DNA of 64,000 bases from a bacterium (GCA_016719645.1 JADJYS010000006.1:124001-188000), one strand, 5' to 3'; shown: positions 26,313 to 36,777, counted from the stretch's first letter. Notes: generated by a model not told the origin, from the sequence alone. A program made the numbers and translations.

Positions 26313-27194
26313 GTGTCTTGGATCGACCAGGCGAAGAAGGGCATCAAGGCCATCACGGCCGAGAAGAAAGAGATCCCGGACAACCTCTGGAGCAAGTGCC
26401 CGGCCTGCGCCGACGTGCTCTACCACCGCGAGCTGGCGCGCAACCTCTGGGTCTGCGGCACCTGCAACCACCACCTGCGCCTGACCACCGAGCAGTACCG
26501 GGACCTGCTCTGCGACCCCGGCACCTGGCGGGAGACCCACACCGGCATCATCTCGATGGACCCCCTGGGCTTCAAGGATTCCAAGAGCTACGAGGAGCGG
26601 ATCAAGGCCACGCTGAAGAAGACGGGCCGCGAGGACGCCATCGTCGTGGGCGGCGCCGAGATCGACGGCCTGCCCGTGCAGCTGGGCATCATGGACTTCG
26701 AGTTCATGGGCGGCAGCATGGGCTCGGTGGTCGGCGAGAAGATCGCCCGCATGCTCCTGGACGCCCTGCGCGAGCGGCAGGCCGCGATCATCGTGTCCCG
26801 CTCCGGCGGCGCCCGCATGCAGGAGTCCCTGCTGTCGCTGATGCAGATGGCCAAGACCAGCGCCGTGCTCTCCCGGCTGCGCGAGGAGGGGGTCCCGTTC
26901 GTCTCGATCCTGACCAACCCGACCACCGGCGGCGTCACCGCCAGCTACGCCTCGCTCGGGGACGTGAACATCGCCGAACCGAAGGCGCTGATCGGCTTCG
27001 CCGGCCCCCGCGTGATCGAGCAGACGATCAACAGCGAGCTGCCCGAGGGCTTCCAGTCCTCCGAGTTCCTGCTCGAGCACGGCATGATCGACATGATCGT
27101 CCCGCGCAAGGAGCTCCGGGCCCGCCTGGCCGCGGTCCTGCACTGGTTCGTCGACGGCCGCGACGTCTCGGTCCCGCGCGCCGGTCTCGGTTGA
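26313..27194 (+). CDS. accD: Acetyl-CoA carboxylase carboxyltransferase subunit beta
   Basis: A 293-residue subunit that, with AccA, carboxylates acetyl-CoA to malonyl-CoA for fatty acid synthesis. An N-terminal zinc ribbon (CPAC, then CGTC 16 residues on) precedes the crotonase-like core with FMGGSMGSVVGEK, SRSGGARMQE, TNPTTGGVTASYA and IGFAGPRVIEQTI. The GTG at 26313 gives the usual WIDQAKKG start, with GAGGAGG upstream. AccA is not in the window. folC follows after four bases. Confidence 0.96.
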   Translation: MSWIDQAKKGIKAITAEKKEIPDNLWSKCPACADVLYHRELARNLWVCGTCNHHLRLTTEQYRDLLCDPGTWRETHTGIISMDPLGFKDSKSYEERIKATLKKTGREDAIVVGGAEIDGLPVQLGIMDFEFMGGSMGSVVGEKIARMLLDALRERQAAIIVSRSGGARMQESLLSLMQMAKTSAVLSRLREEGVPFVSILTNPTTGGVTASYASLGDVNIAEPKALIGFAGPRVIEQTINSELPEGFQSSEFLLEHGMIDMIVPRKELRARLAAVLHWFVDGRDVSVPRAGLG

Positions 27195-27198
27195 CGGC

Positions 27199-28614
27199 AT
27201 GCCGCTGCTGCCCGATCCGGCGCGCGACGGCGCCTCCCATCCGGGCGAACCCGGCATCGGGCCGGACCTCGCGCCGCCGTTCGCCCCCGACAGCGAGACG
27301 ACCCGCTGGCTGTTCGACCTGAACCGCCTGGGCATCCGTCCCGGCCTGCGCCGCATCCGCGGCCTGCTCGACGAGCTCGGCCGGCCCGAACAGGGCATGA
27401 TCTCGCTGGTCGTCGCCGGCACCAACGGCAAGGGCAGCACGACGCGCCTGCTGGCGCAGCTGCTGCGGGAGGCGGGCCACCGCACGGCCTGCTACACGAG
27501 CCCCCACCTGCTCTCGATGTACGAGCGGCTCGAGATCGACGGCGAACCCGTCGAGCGCGGGCACTTCCGCGGCCTCGTCGAGGGGCTGCGCCCGGCGGTC
27601 GCGCGCCACGAGGCGAGCTGGTTCGAGACCCTGACGGCGGCGTCGCTGGCCGCCGCCCGCGACCGCGGCGTGGAGGTCTTCTGCTGCGAGGCCGGTCTCG
27701 GCGGACGGCTCGACGCCAGCAACGCGTTGCCGGCCGCGGCGGTCCTGCTGACCGGCGTGTCGCTGGACCACCAGGCGATCCTGGGCGAGACGGTCGCGGC
27801 CATCGCCGCCGAGAAGCTCGGGCTGCTCAAGCCCGGCGTGCCGTTCTTCTGCTCGGTCGCCGAAGAGCTCAAGGCCCAGGCCTTCGCCGCCGCCGTGGCC
27901 GCGGGCTGCCCGGCCCATTTCCTGGACGAGCTGACGCGCAGCGAGGTCGCCGCGGACGGCTGGGACCTCACGACGCGGCGCACCGTGTACCGCGGCCTGC
28001 CGCCCTACGCCGCGCCGGCGATGCGCCGCAACGCCGCCCTGGCGCTGCTCGCCCTGGAGGAGCTGGCGGCCGCCGGGGTCGTGCGCCCGGCGCCCGACCC
28101 CGCCGGGGCGCTGGCGCGCGCCTTCCTGCCGGGCCGCTTCCAGCTGGTCCTGCGCGGGCCGGATTGGATCCTGGACACCGCCCACAACGCCGAGGCGCTG
28201 GCGGTCTCGCTCGGGGCCTTCCTCGAGCGCCCCTGCGCGGGGCGCCGCCTGGTCCTGTTCGGCGGGATGGTCGACAAGGATCCCGGGGACGAGGCCGGCC
28301 GGCTGCTCGCGCGCATGGACCGGGTCGTGATGGCCCCGGTGTCGCTGCCGCGCTCCCGGAACCCCGAGCAGCTGAAATCGTTGATGGACCGCTGGGGCCT
28401 CTCTGCGCATCATGGCGCCGTCGTGGCGGGAAGCGTGGCGGCGGCGGTCGACCTCCTGGCGACCGCGGCGCGCGAGGACGCCGTGCTGGTCTGCGGTTCC
28501 TGCTTCCTCGTGGCCGAGGCCCTGCACGAGCTGGGATACCGCTCCCTCGACGAGACCCGCGCGCCGCGCGACGCCGCCGCGGCGCTGGCCGCCCGCAAGG
28601 AAGGTCGTGCATGA
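27199..28614 (+). CDS. folC: Bifunctional folylpolyglutamate / dihydrofolate synthase family
   Basis: A 471-residue Mur-ligase-fold enzyme adding glutamate to folates, and in many bacteria also making dihydrofolate. Motifs: P-loop VVAGTNGKGSTTRLL, YTSPHLLSMYERL, CCEAGLGGRLDASN, GVSLDHQAILG with the metal-binding His, and WILDTAHNAEAL. An N-terminal extension of about 30 residues precedes the core, so a start further in is possible. accD-folC adjacency is common in bacteria. Its stop overlaps the ROK kinase start (ATGA). Confidence 0.93.
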   Translation: MPLLPDPARDGASHPGEPGIGPDLAPPFAPDSETTRWLFDLNRLGIRPGLRRIRGLLDELGRPEQGMISLVVAGTNGKGSTTRLLAQLLREAGHRTACYTSPHLLSMYERLEIDGEPVERGHFRGLVEGLRPAVARHEASWFETLTAASLAAARDRGVEVFCCEAGLGGRLDASNALPAAAVLLTGVSLDHQAILGETVAAIAAEKLGLLKPGVPFFCSVAEELKAQAFAAAVAAGCPAHFLDELTRSEVAADGWDLTTRRTVYRGLPPYAAPAMRRNAALALLALEELAAAGVVRPAPDPAGALARAFLPGRFQLVLRGPDWILDTAHNAEALAVSLGAFLERPCAGRRLVLFGGMVDKDPGDEAGRLLARMDRVVMAPVSLPRSRNPEQLKSLMDRWGLSAHHGAVVAGSVAAAVDLLATAAREDAVLVCGSCFLVAEALHELGYRSLDETRAPRDAAAALAARKEGRA

Positions 28615-29585
28615 ACCGCTCGCTGACCCTCGGCGCCGACGTCGGCGGGACGTACGTCAAGTACGTCCTGGGCGACGGCGACGAGCCGGGGCGCTGGACG
28701 GGCGAGGTGCCCAGCGACCCCGCGTCGCCCGCGGTCACGCTGGCGCGGCTCGCCGCGCGGGTCGCCGGGCTGCTGCCGGCGGGCTCCCGGGTGGGGGCTG
28801 CGGGGCTGGCCTGCGCCGGCATCGTGGACGTGCGGGCCGGGCGGCTGGGCCGGGCGCCCAACCTCCTGGGCTGGGAAGGCGCCGACCTCGCGGGCTCGCT
28901 GCGGGCGGCCTTCCCCGGCGCCGTGATCGCGCTGGCCAACGACGTCAACGCCGCGCTGGCCGGCGAGGCCCGCTTCGGCGCGGGCGGGGCGGGAGGGCGG
29001 GCGGCCGCGACCTGGTCATGCTCGCCCTGGGCACCGGCGTCGGCGGCGCGGTGATGATCGAGGGCCGGCTGCTCCTGGGCCACCGCTTCGGCGCCGGCGA
29101 GGTCGGCCACACGATCCTCGACCCGGCGGGCCCCCTCTGCGGTTGCGGCAACCGGGGCTGCCTCGAAGCCTACGCCGGGTCGCGCGGCCTGCTCGCCGCC
29201 GCGCGCCGCCGCGCCGCCGCGCCGGACTGCCCGCCCGGCCTGCGCGCGCTGGTGGCGGAGCGGGGCGGGGAGCTGACCACGCGCGACCTCGCCGACCTGG
29301 CGCCCCGCGATCCCGGCGCCGCGGCGCTGTTCCGCGAGGCGGGCGAGCGGCTGGGCCAGGCCGTGGGCAACCTGCTGAACGTGCTGGACCCGGACCTCGT
29401 CATCGTCGGCGGCGGCGTGGCCGCGGCCGGGCGACCTGCTGCTGGCGCCCTGCCGGGAGACCGCCGCCGCGGTCGTGCTGTGCGAGGCGGCCCGCGCCAC
29501 GCCGATCGTGACGGCGGAGCTGGGCTCGACCGCGGCCGCCTTCGGCGCGGCCCGACTCGCCGAAGAGGCGCTGGAGAAGCCGTGA
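28611..29585 (+). CDS. ROK family sugar kinase (glucokinase-like), two frameshifts
   Basis: An actin-fold sugar kinase. The N-terminal part from ATG 28611 has GADVGGTYVKYVLGDG and ANDVNAALAGEARFG. The middle (DLVMLALGTGVGGAV) and the ROK zinc motif GHTILDPAGPLCGCGNRGCLEAYAG lie in another frame, and the C-terminus (DLLLAPCRETAAA... to EEALEKP) in a third. One-base shifts are needed within about 28978-29004 and at about 29430-29436 (a GGG run). Joined, they make one normal-length protein of about 325 residues ending at TGA 29583-29585. Glucose is the commonest substrate but specificity is not proven. Confidence 0.82.
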
Positions 29586-32500
29586 CCCGCGCCGGCCGCC
29601 GACCCTTCCTGCTGGCGGCCGCGCTGCTCGGGCTGGCGGCGGCCGCGGCCGTGCTGGCCCAGCCGGCCCCGCCCGCGACGCGCACCCGCGCCGTCCGCCT
29701 GGTGCGGCTGATCGAGGGCGGGCGGACCGTCACGCACCTGACCGGCGACGTGCTGATCGAGCGCGACTCCCTGACCGTGTCCAGCGATTCCGCCCTCTTC
29801 CACGACGACGAGCAGCGCTACGACTTCTTCGGCCGCGTGCGCCTGACGCGCGGCCGCGCCGTGCTGACCTGCGACGAGGCCGCCTACGACGGCGTCCTGC
29901 GCGCCGCCGACTTCCGGGGCAACGTGCGGCTGGTCGACGGCGACGTCACCGGCAGTTCGGCCCGCGGCGAGCTGCGCGACGACGGCGCCCTGCTGCGCCT
30001 GATCGGCGGCGCGCGCCTGGTCGATCCCGCCTACGTCGTCTTCGGCGACACCATCGAGCGCCGCGACGACGGCGCGCGCGGCGAGGCGACCGGCGACGTG
30101 CGGATCGTCGATCCCGGCAAGCAGAGCCTCGTGACGGGCGGCCGCGCCGTCTTCGACCGCGCCGACAGCGTGGTCGTGGTCGACCGCGCCCCGCACCTGA
30201 CCACGCGCGAGCAGGGAGGCGACCCCCTGGACGCCGACGCCCGCGTGATGACCTTCCTGCGGGCCGAGGACCGCGTGGTGATGGTGGACAGCGTGCGGAT
30301 CCGGCAGGGGCCGACCCGCGCCTTCGCCGACACGGCGCACGTCCGCGGGCGCGAGCACGTCCTGCTGCGCGGCTCGCCCCGCGTCGAGGACGGCGGCGGC
30401 AGCGTCATGACCGCCGAGGGCATCGAGTTCTTCTACGAGGACGGCGAGCTGGCGCGGGTCCGGCTCGACGGGACGGCGCGCGTGGAGGACCGCGAGCCCG
30501 CCGCCCTGGCCGAGCAGTACCGCGGCCTGCCGGCGAGCAACGAGCTGACCGGCGACGGCATCACCATCCACTTCGCCGACGGCGAGCCCCACACCTCGGT
30601 CGTCGTCGGCAAGGCGCGCAGCGTCTACGTGCCGCAGGGGGACCGCGAGGAGATCGCCAGCAACGACGTCGAGGGCGACACGATCCTGATCGCCTTCCGG
30701 GACCGCAAGGTCGAGCGGGTCGACGTGCGCGGCGACCATGAGCGGCCGCTACGCCTTCGTGCGGCTCGGCGAGCTGGACGACCTGGCCGGACGCACGGCC
30801 GCCGTCCTGGACAGCCTGGCCCCGGGCGGGCTCGATTCCCTGCTCGCGGCGCTGCCGGACAGCCTGCGCTCCGGCGCGGCGGCGGACTCGCTGCTGGCCG
30901 CGGCCCTCGCGGCGGCCGCCGGCCGCGGCGGGATGACCGCGCTCGCGGCCGCCCTGGGCGACAGCGCGGGGGGGGCGGCGCTGGTCGCGCGCGCCCTGGC
31001 CACCGCCGCCGCCGACACGCTGGCCGACGGGCGGCGGGCGCTGGATTTCGCGGCGGCCAGCGAGAAGGTCGACTACACCGGCCGCACGGCCCTGTTCGAG
31101 CTCGGGCGCAAGCGCATCGCCATCGCCGGCGACAGCCGCATGGTCTACGGCTCGATGGACCTCGCGGCCGGCCGCATCCGCCTCGACCTGACCGACCGCG
31201 AGCTCTACGCCGCGGAGAACCCGCTGCTGATCGACAGCGGCCAGAAGATGGCCGGCGACGACATGGGCTACGACTTCGAGCACCGCACCGGCGCCGTGCT
31301 GTCGGGCGCCACGGCCATGGACGAGTTCTACTACGTGGGCGACGTGATCAAGCGCTTCGACGACGGCACGCTCAAGATCCGCCACGGGCGGATGACCTCC
31401 TGCGACCTGGCCGAGCCGCACTTCCACTTCTGGGCCGACAAGATGCGGGTCCGCCCCGGCGACAAGGTGGTCGCCAAGCCCATCGTGCTGAAGATCGGCC
31501 GGGTGCCGATCTTCGCCCTGCCCTTCTACTTCAAGTCCCTGGAGTCCGGCCGCCGCTCGGGGATCCTGTTCCCGAGCTTCAACTTCGGCTGGTCGCAGCG
31601 CACCGGCCGCTACGTGCGCGACTGGGGCTACTACTGGGCGGCCAGCGACTACACCGACCTCACGTTCCGCGGCGACTACAACGAGCGCCGCGAGTTCACC
31701 TGGCAGCTGAGCAACCGCTACCTCAAGCGCTACTCCTTCCAGGGCGACGCCAGCTACTCGCGGCGGCTGAGCCTGGGGGACGGGCCGCGGACCCGCGAGT
31801 GGCAGCTCCAGTGGAACCACCGGCAGGACGCGCTGCTGGACGCCTACCAGTTCCAGACGAGCCTGAACATGTCCAGCCGCACGATCAGCCGCGAGGACCT
31901 GCTGAACGACGTGGGCGCGGTGGACCAGATCAGCGGGCAGCAGACCTCCACCGCCCGCATCAGCCGCAACTGGTCGCTGGTGAGCGCCTCGCTGAACTTC
32001 AAGCGCGACGAGTACGTCAACAAGGAGGACGGCGACCCCGCCACCAACAACCTGGTCGCGTCCCAGGCCTTCCCGCAGCTGGCCCTGAACTTCAAGAGCA
32101 CCTCGCTGCTGCCCCAGCTGCGACCCGGCCGCCGGGGCAGCTTCCTGGGCGACGTGCTGCGCAGCACCTTCTTCCGCAACTCCTGGAACTTCAACACCCA
32201 GACGCGGACCTACGAGGCCACCGACCAGGCGGTCCACACCGCCCGCGGCAGCGCGTCGCTGGACTTCAAGCAGCAGCGCCTGCTGTTCTTCACCGCCAGC
32301 ACGGGCGTCAGCGCTTCGTACGGCTGGACCCGCGAGACCACCGACGGCACGCTCTACACCTTCGACGCCGTGGATTCGAACTACGTGGCGCAGGAGGTGC
32401 GCGAGCGCAGCGAGAGCACCTCGACCAGCCTGTCGATCAACAGCAGCCTGAACACGACCCTCTACGGCGTCCTGCGGCCCCGCTTCGGCGGCCTCAGCGC

Positions 32501-33443
32501 CGTGCGCCACACGCTGCGGCTCGGGATCGGGCACCAGCTCACGCCGGCGATCTCCGGGCGCCAGGGCCGCAGCGAGTCGTTCTCCCTGTCCCTGGGCAAC
32601 CGCTTCGACGTCAAGCTCCGCGGCGCCGCCGCCGGGGATTCGGTCGCCGCGGACCGCAAGCTCGACGGCGTCCTGGACTGGGGCCTGAGCAGCGGCTACA
32701 CGCCCGGCGCCGCGCCCGGCCGGCGCTGGAGCGTCATCAACAGCACGCTGACCGTGAAGCCCGGCGAGGCCGCCGCGCTCAAGATCACGGTGAACCAGAG
32801 CTTCGATCCCGCGACCCGCCGCGTCACCGGCACGCGCTTCTCCTACGGGTTCGGCTTCTCCGGCCGCGTCGACACCGGCGGCCGGGTCGCCGAGGTGGAC
32901 GCCGAGAAGAGCCGCGCCATCGACCGGCTCGGCGCCATCGCGGACGCCGCCGCGGACACCGCCGCGGTCGAGCTCGTGGACGAGGACGGCGGGGCCGGCG
33001 ACGGCGCGCCGCCCGGGGAGGGCGACTTCCCCGGCTTCGGGCAGCTCGGGGGCGACCGGGAGGACCGCGGGGAGAGCGACCCCACCGAGGGCGGCCGCTT
33101 CCTGCCCTGGCGCGTGAACAGCAGCCTGTCCTACAGCCGCAACCACCTGGCCGACGACACCACCGCCCGGCTCGGCCTGAGCGCGAACCTGACCGTGACC
33201 CGCAACTGGGACGTGGCCTGGCGGGGCACCTACGACTTCGAGGACGGCACCCTCACCAGCCAGTCCTGGAACCTGGTCCGGGACCTCCACTGCTGGGAGA
33301 TGCGCTTCTCGCGCACCGTGAACGACGTGGATTCCCAGTTCGGCTTCATCATCTCGCTGAAGTCCATCCCGGACGTCAAGGTGACCCGGGGCAAGTCCGA
33401 CCTGGTCGGGGGGTACGGCCAGATGACCGGGGGCATCTTCTGA
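29582..33443 (+). CDS. lptD: LptD-like LPS assembly outer-membrane protein with N-terminal OstA domain, one frameshift
   Basis: About 1,285 residues when joined. A signal-like N-terminus is followed by an LptA/OstA-type beta-jellyroll repeat region (VTHLTGDVLIERDSLTV, FFGRVRLTRGRAVLTCDEA and similar strands, to about residue 385). A long C-terminal beta-barrel has the LptD-type segment MTSCDLAEPHFHFWADKMRV and FALPFYFKSLESGRRSGIL, then many alternating strands. LptD inserts LPS into the outer leaflet. The frame shifts at about 30736-30741: VERVDVRGD continues as SGRYAFVRLGEL after removing one base. GTG 29582 overlaps the ROK stop. A 50-residue acidic, Glu/Asp-rich insert lies near residue 1120. 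Confidence 0.85.
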
Positions 33444-33484
33444 GCGGGCCCGGCGGCCCCGCCGCGGGCCGGTGGAGCGGGCGC

Positions 33485-33513
33485 TTGCCTGTCCCCGGCG
33501 GTCCTGGTATGAT
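33485..33513 (+). promoter_or_regulatory. Promoter with extended -10 before the heme-metallophosphatase gene
   Basis: TTGCCT (33485-33490), 17-base spacer, TATGAT (33508-33513) preceded by TG plus one base. It lies about 110 bases before ATG 33625. Confidence 0.65.
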
Positions 33514-33624
33514 GTTGCAGGAACTCGGGAACCGGCCGCGCGGCCGGGTGTTCCCCACCGAACCGGCCGAACGGCGGCGCCGGGCCGCCGCGGCTTTCCG
33601 TACCACGGCACGAAACGAGCCCCG

Positions 33625-34980
33625 ATGCGCAACATACCCAGAGCGGAACTGCGCGCGGTGACGACGGCGCTCGTCACCCTGCTGCTGCTGACGTCCGTTC
33701 CCGCCGCCCTGAGCCAGCAGGCGGACGCCGGCTGGCTGCCCGTGAACATCGTCTACATCGGCGACGTCCACGGCAAATTCGAACCCTGTGGCTGACACGG
33801 CAATCCGCGCGGCGGCGTGGCCCGGCGGGCCACCTTCATCGACGAGACCTGGAACCTCGGCAAGCCCGTGCTGATGCTCGACGCCGGCGACCTGTTCGGC
33901 GTGCGCTCCCGCATGGAGCGCGAGCAGACGCGTTTCCTCTGCGAGCTGACCCGCGAGTTCGGCTACGACGCCATCGGGCTGGGCGAGTACGACCTCAACT
34001 ACGGCCTGGCGTTCCTGCGCGAGATGATCCAGACCTACGAGCTGCCCTTCACCAGCGCCAACGTCCGCGGCGCGGCCGACGGCCAGCTGATCCTGCCGGA
34101 GTACCTGCTGGTCGAGCGGGGCGGCGTGAAGTTCGGCATCTGCTCGGTGATGGACCCCGCGAACTCCATCATGACGATGTCCGCGCAGGAGGAGACCTTC
34201 CTCATCGACGACCCGGCGACCGTCCTGCGCGACCTGCTGCCGCGGATGCGCGCGGCCGGCGCCGGCACGATCGTCCTGCTGGCGCACCTCGGGGACACGA
34301 AGTCGGAGGCCCTCCTGAAGGAGGTCCCCGGCATCGACATCTGCGTCGTGGGCCACACGCAGCAGCCCTACCGGACCGAGCGCGTCGTGGACCAGACCGC
34401 GTTCCTCGCCTCGTCCTTCGAGGGCCGCTACGTGGGCCGGGCCGAGTGCTTCTTCAGCGCGACCGGCCGGCTCGAGGCCGTCGACGTGACGATCGGGGAT
34501 CTCGGCAAGGAAGTCGCCGACGACCCGGTGATGCTGGAGCGGGTCGAGGCCGTGAAGCAGAAGCTCGAGCTGGCGCGCCTGGCCGTGCGCGGCCCCTACC
34601 AGCCCGTCCAGGGCTCGGCCGACGAGAAGTTCCTGACCGAGCGGGAGTGCCGCAAGTGCCACCAGGCGACCTGGGAGCAGCTGCGCACCACGCCCCACGC
34701 CGCGGCCCTCGGCACGCTGGCCCGCAAGGGCCAGTCCGACAGCCCCGAGTGCCTGGTCTGCCACACCACCGGCTACGTGTTCATCGGCGGCTACGACGAC
34801 CGGCCGCCCGGCAACCAGCTGGCCAACGTCCAGTGCGAGGCCTGCCACGGCTACGGCACCGAGCACAGCCGCGACGGCAAGTGGGCGGCCCGGGCGCGCG
34901 CCTCCTGCGTCACCTGTCACGACCAGCAGAACAGCCCGAACTTCGACTATGAGACGTACTGGGAGAAGATCAAGCACTGA
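33625..34980 (+). CDS. Exported metallophosphatase with four heme-binding motifs; in-frame UGA read as selenocysteine
   Basis: A 451-residue product if UGA 33793-33795 is decoded. A signal peptide (to about residue 30) is followed by a 5'-nucleotidase-like metallophosphatase domain: IGDVHGKF, DAGDLFG, GLGEYDLNYG and VGHTQQPY. Four CxxCH c-type heme motifs come after residue 330 (CRKCH, CLVCH, CEACH, CVTCH). The UGA is codon 57 in EPCG-UGA-HGNPRGGVARRATF, and related proteins, from memory, have CGC there. The frame is identical on both sides, so this is not an indel. A GTG at 33817 could restart translation but would remove the first metal motif. Function is unknown; a periplasmic redox or phosphatase role is inferred. 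Confidence 0.72.
33793..33833 (+). promoter_or_regulatory. UGA codon and SECIS-like hairpin
   Basis: After the UGA (33793-33795) comes a perfect 7-bp stem, 33817-33823 with 33827-33833, and a GGC loop beginning 28 bases after the UGA. Bacterial SECIS elements have a small loop with G in the first two positions, 16-37 bases from the UGA, so this fits. A GC-rich genome yields hairpins by chance, which lowers the weight. Confidence 0.55.
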
Positions 34981-35758
34981 CCCGCGGCGAGCCGCGGCGG
35001 TCACCGCCGCCGTCCTGCTGGCGCTCTTGGCGCCGGTCGGGGCGGCGGCTCTCGATGTGTTCACGCTGTGGCAGCGCGCCGAGGCGCCGCTGTCGCTGGC
35101 CGTCGGGGACCGCGTCGACTACAGCGCCACCACGCTGGAGGCCGGCCGCCGCACGACGGAGCTGGTCCGCGTGCAGTGCGTGGCCGACGGGCCCGCGGGC
35201 TGGCAGCTGGAGATCCTGCCCCTGGAGGCGACGCGGCGCGGCCTGGCGCCGCGGCCGGGCGAGGGGCTGCGCCTGGTCCTGTCGCACGACGTCTCCCGGC
35301 GCGAGGGCGATCTGGCCGGCCTCGTGAGCCGCGTGGTGCAGTGGAGCGGCGGCCGCGGCCGCGACCTGGACCCCGCGCAGTGGCGCGACGACCCGCTGGC
35401 GGCCTCGCTGCTGGACGCGGATTTCCGGCCCGACGCCGTGACCTCCCAGGGCGAGACCACCCGGGTCGTCGAAGGGCGCGACCTGCTCTGCCGCCAGTTC
35501 ACGCTGGTGGCCGCCGACACCGTCCGCATCACGCTGCCCCGCGGCGAGATGGTCCAGGTGCACCGGCGGGAGATCAGCGCCGCGGTGCACCCCGGCGTGC
35601 CCTTCCTGGGGCTCGCCTTCGCGGCGGAGCGCTCCGAGACGAGCGCCACGGTGATCCCGGCCGGCCGGCGCAGCCCCCCGCCGCCGACCCAGAAGGTCGA
35701 GACCATGGAGCTCGTCGGCTACGGCCGCGACGCGGAGCCCGCGCTGAACGGCAGTTGA
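34949..35758 (+). CDS. Exported protein of unknown function
   Basis: A 269-residue protein that I do not recognise. The N-terminus is basic and then hydrophobic (VTAAVLLALLAPVGAAA), a signal peptide with likely cleavage before residue 37. The mature part alternates short beta-strands with ARG-rich turns and has no cysteine pairs or obvious catalytic motif; VDYSATTLEAGRR and ISAAVHPGVPFLGLAFA are the clearest strands. It overlaps the heme-phosphatase gene by 32 bases with no other in-frame ATG, GTG or TTG before the signal peptide, suggesting coupling. It could be a periplasmic partner of that protein, but this rests on position only. Confidence 0.6.
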   Translation: MRRTGRRSSTDPRRAAAVTAAVLLALLAPVGAAALDVFTLWQRAEAPLSLAVGDRVDYSATTLEAGRRTTELVRVQCVADGPAGWQLEILPLEATRRGLAPRPGEGLRLVLSHDVSRREGDLAGLVSRVVQWSGGRGRDLDPAQWRDDPLAASLLDADFRPDAVTSQGETTRVVEGRDLLCRQFTLVAADTVRITLPRGEMVQVHRREISAAVHPGVPFLGLAFAAERSETSATVIPAGRRSPPPPTQKVETMELVGYGRDAEPALNGS

Positions 35759-35783
35759 ATCCAACCGTGTGATGTGATATGAT
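35755..35783 (+). promoter_or_regulatory. Strong extended -10 promoter of the DnaQ-like gene
   Basis: TTGAAT (35755-35760), 17 bases, TATGAT (35778-35783) preceded by TGA (TGn motif). Transcription should begin at 35789-35791, exactly where the ATG of the next gene lies, so the mRNA would be leaderless. Confidence 0.7.
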
Positions 35784-35788
35784 GAATC

Positions 35789-36634
35789 ATGCTGTCGCGT
35801 GAACTGACCGAACTCCAGGAACAGGCCCGCCTCCATCTGTTGCGGCGCAACGCCCCCTGTCAGGCGCAGGAGATCGCCCGCCACCTCTTCGGCCCCGAGC
35901 GCCACGAGACGCCCGAGGCGGTGCTGGTGGTGCGCAAGCTGCTCGAGGGGCTGCCCGACGTCGCGCGCTCGCACGACGGCCGCTGGATCGCCCTGGGCGC
36001 CCCCTTCCTCGACATCCCCCTGAACGGCGCGCGGCTGGTGGCGGTCGACCTGGAGACCACCGGCAGCCTGATCGGCGTGGACTGCATCATCGAGGTCGGG
36101 CTCGCCGTCTGGGAGTCCGGCCAGGTGGTCCAGCAGTTCAGCAGCCTGGTCCACAACACGCGCCGCGTCTCGCCGCGCATCCGCAAGCTCACGGGCATCG
36201 AGCCCAACCAGCTGCACGAAGCGCCGCCCTTCGAGGAGGTGGCGCCGGTGGTGGCGGACCTGCTGCGCGGCGCCCACGCCTTCGTCGCCCACGACGTGCG
36301 CTTCGACCTGAACTTCCTGCGCTGGGAGCTGGAGCGCCTGGGCCACGACCTGCCCGAGATGCCGGGACTCTGCACGCTGCAGCTCGCACAGCTGCTGTGG
36401 CCCAGCCACGACGGCTGGCGCCTGCAGGACCTGGCCGGCTCCTTCTCCGTCACCCACCGCCACCCGCACCGCGCGGGCGAGGACGCCCTGGCGACCGCGG
36501 GCGTGCTCGCGCACGCCGTCGCCGACGCCGGCGCCGTCGGCGCGGTGACCCTCGCCGACCTCTTCCGCCTGCCCGCGCTCGTGGCGGCCGACGACGGCCG
36601 CGACGAGCTGTTCGCCGCCGACGCCGCCGGCTGA
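35789..36634 (+). CDS. DnaQ-like DEDDh 3'-5' exonuclease with N-terminal helical domain
   Basis: A 281-residue protein. Residues 1-70 look like a winged-helix DNA-binding segment (AQEIARHLFG...VVRKLLEGL...RWIAL). The exonuclease core has Exo I VAVDLETTG (D87, E89), IIEVG, TGIEPNQL, Exo II AHDVRFDLNFL and Exo III HRAGEDALAT. These are the two-metal-ion DEDDh residues, as in the epsilon subunit of DNA polymerase III and in related repair nucleases. The promoter predicts a leaderless transcript. The C-terminal 50 residues are Ala/Asp-rich. Which nuclease role applies is not determined. Confidence 0.85.
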   Translation: MLSRELTELQEQARLHLLRRNAPCQAQEIARHLFGPERHETPEAVLVVRKLLEGLPDVARSHDGRWIALGAPFLDIPLNGARLVAVDLETTGSLIGVDCIIEVGLAVWESGQVVQQFSSLVHNTRRVSPRIRKLTGIEPNQLHEAPPFEEVAPVVADLLRGAHAFVAHDVRFDLNFLRWELERLGHDLPEMPGLCTLQLAQLLWPSHDGWRLQDLAGSFSVTHRHPHRAGEDALATAGVLAHAVADAGAVGAVTLADLFRLPALVAADDGRDELFAADAAG

Positions 36635-36673
36635 CCCGGCGCCCCGCCGCGGAACTCTTCCCGCCCTCGGTGG

Positions 36674-36702
36674 TTGACTCCGGCGTCGCGTTGTTATAGG
36701 AT
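36674..36702 (+). promoter_or_regulatory. Promoter of the small zinc-protein genes
   Basis: TTGACT (36674-36679), 17 bases, TAGGAT (36697-36702), about 75 bases before the GTG at 36778. Another example of the TAGNNT -10. Confidence 0.6.
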
Positions 36703-36777
36703 GCCCCGCGAGTTGCGATGATGCGCTGTGGGCCGACGGTCCGTGGCCGACAGACCGCCGGGATCAAGGAGGATGCC

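Noticed and set aside
33444..33470. A terminator right after lptD
   Set aside because: The GC-rich inverted repeat is imperfect with a two-base loop and no T-tract, so it was not listed.
33817..34980. A stand-alone gene starting at GTG 33817
   Set aside because: It would lack the signal peptide and the first metal motif, which lie in the same frame upstream of the TGA; the GTG also sits in the hairpin stem.
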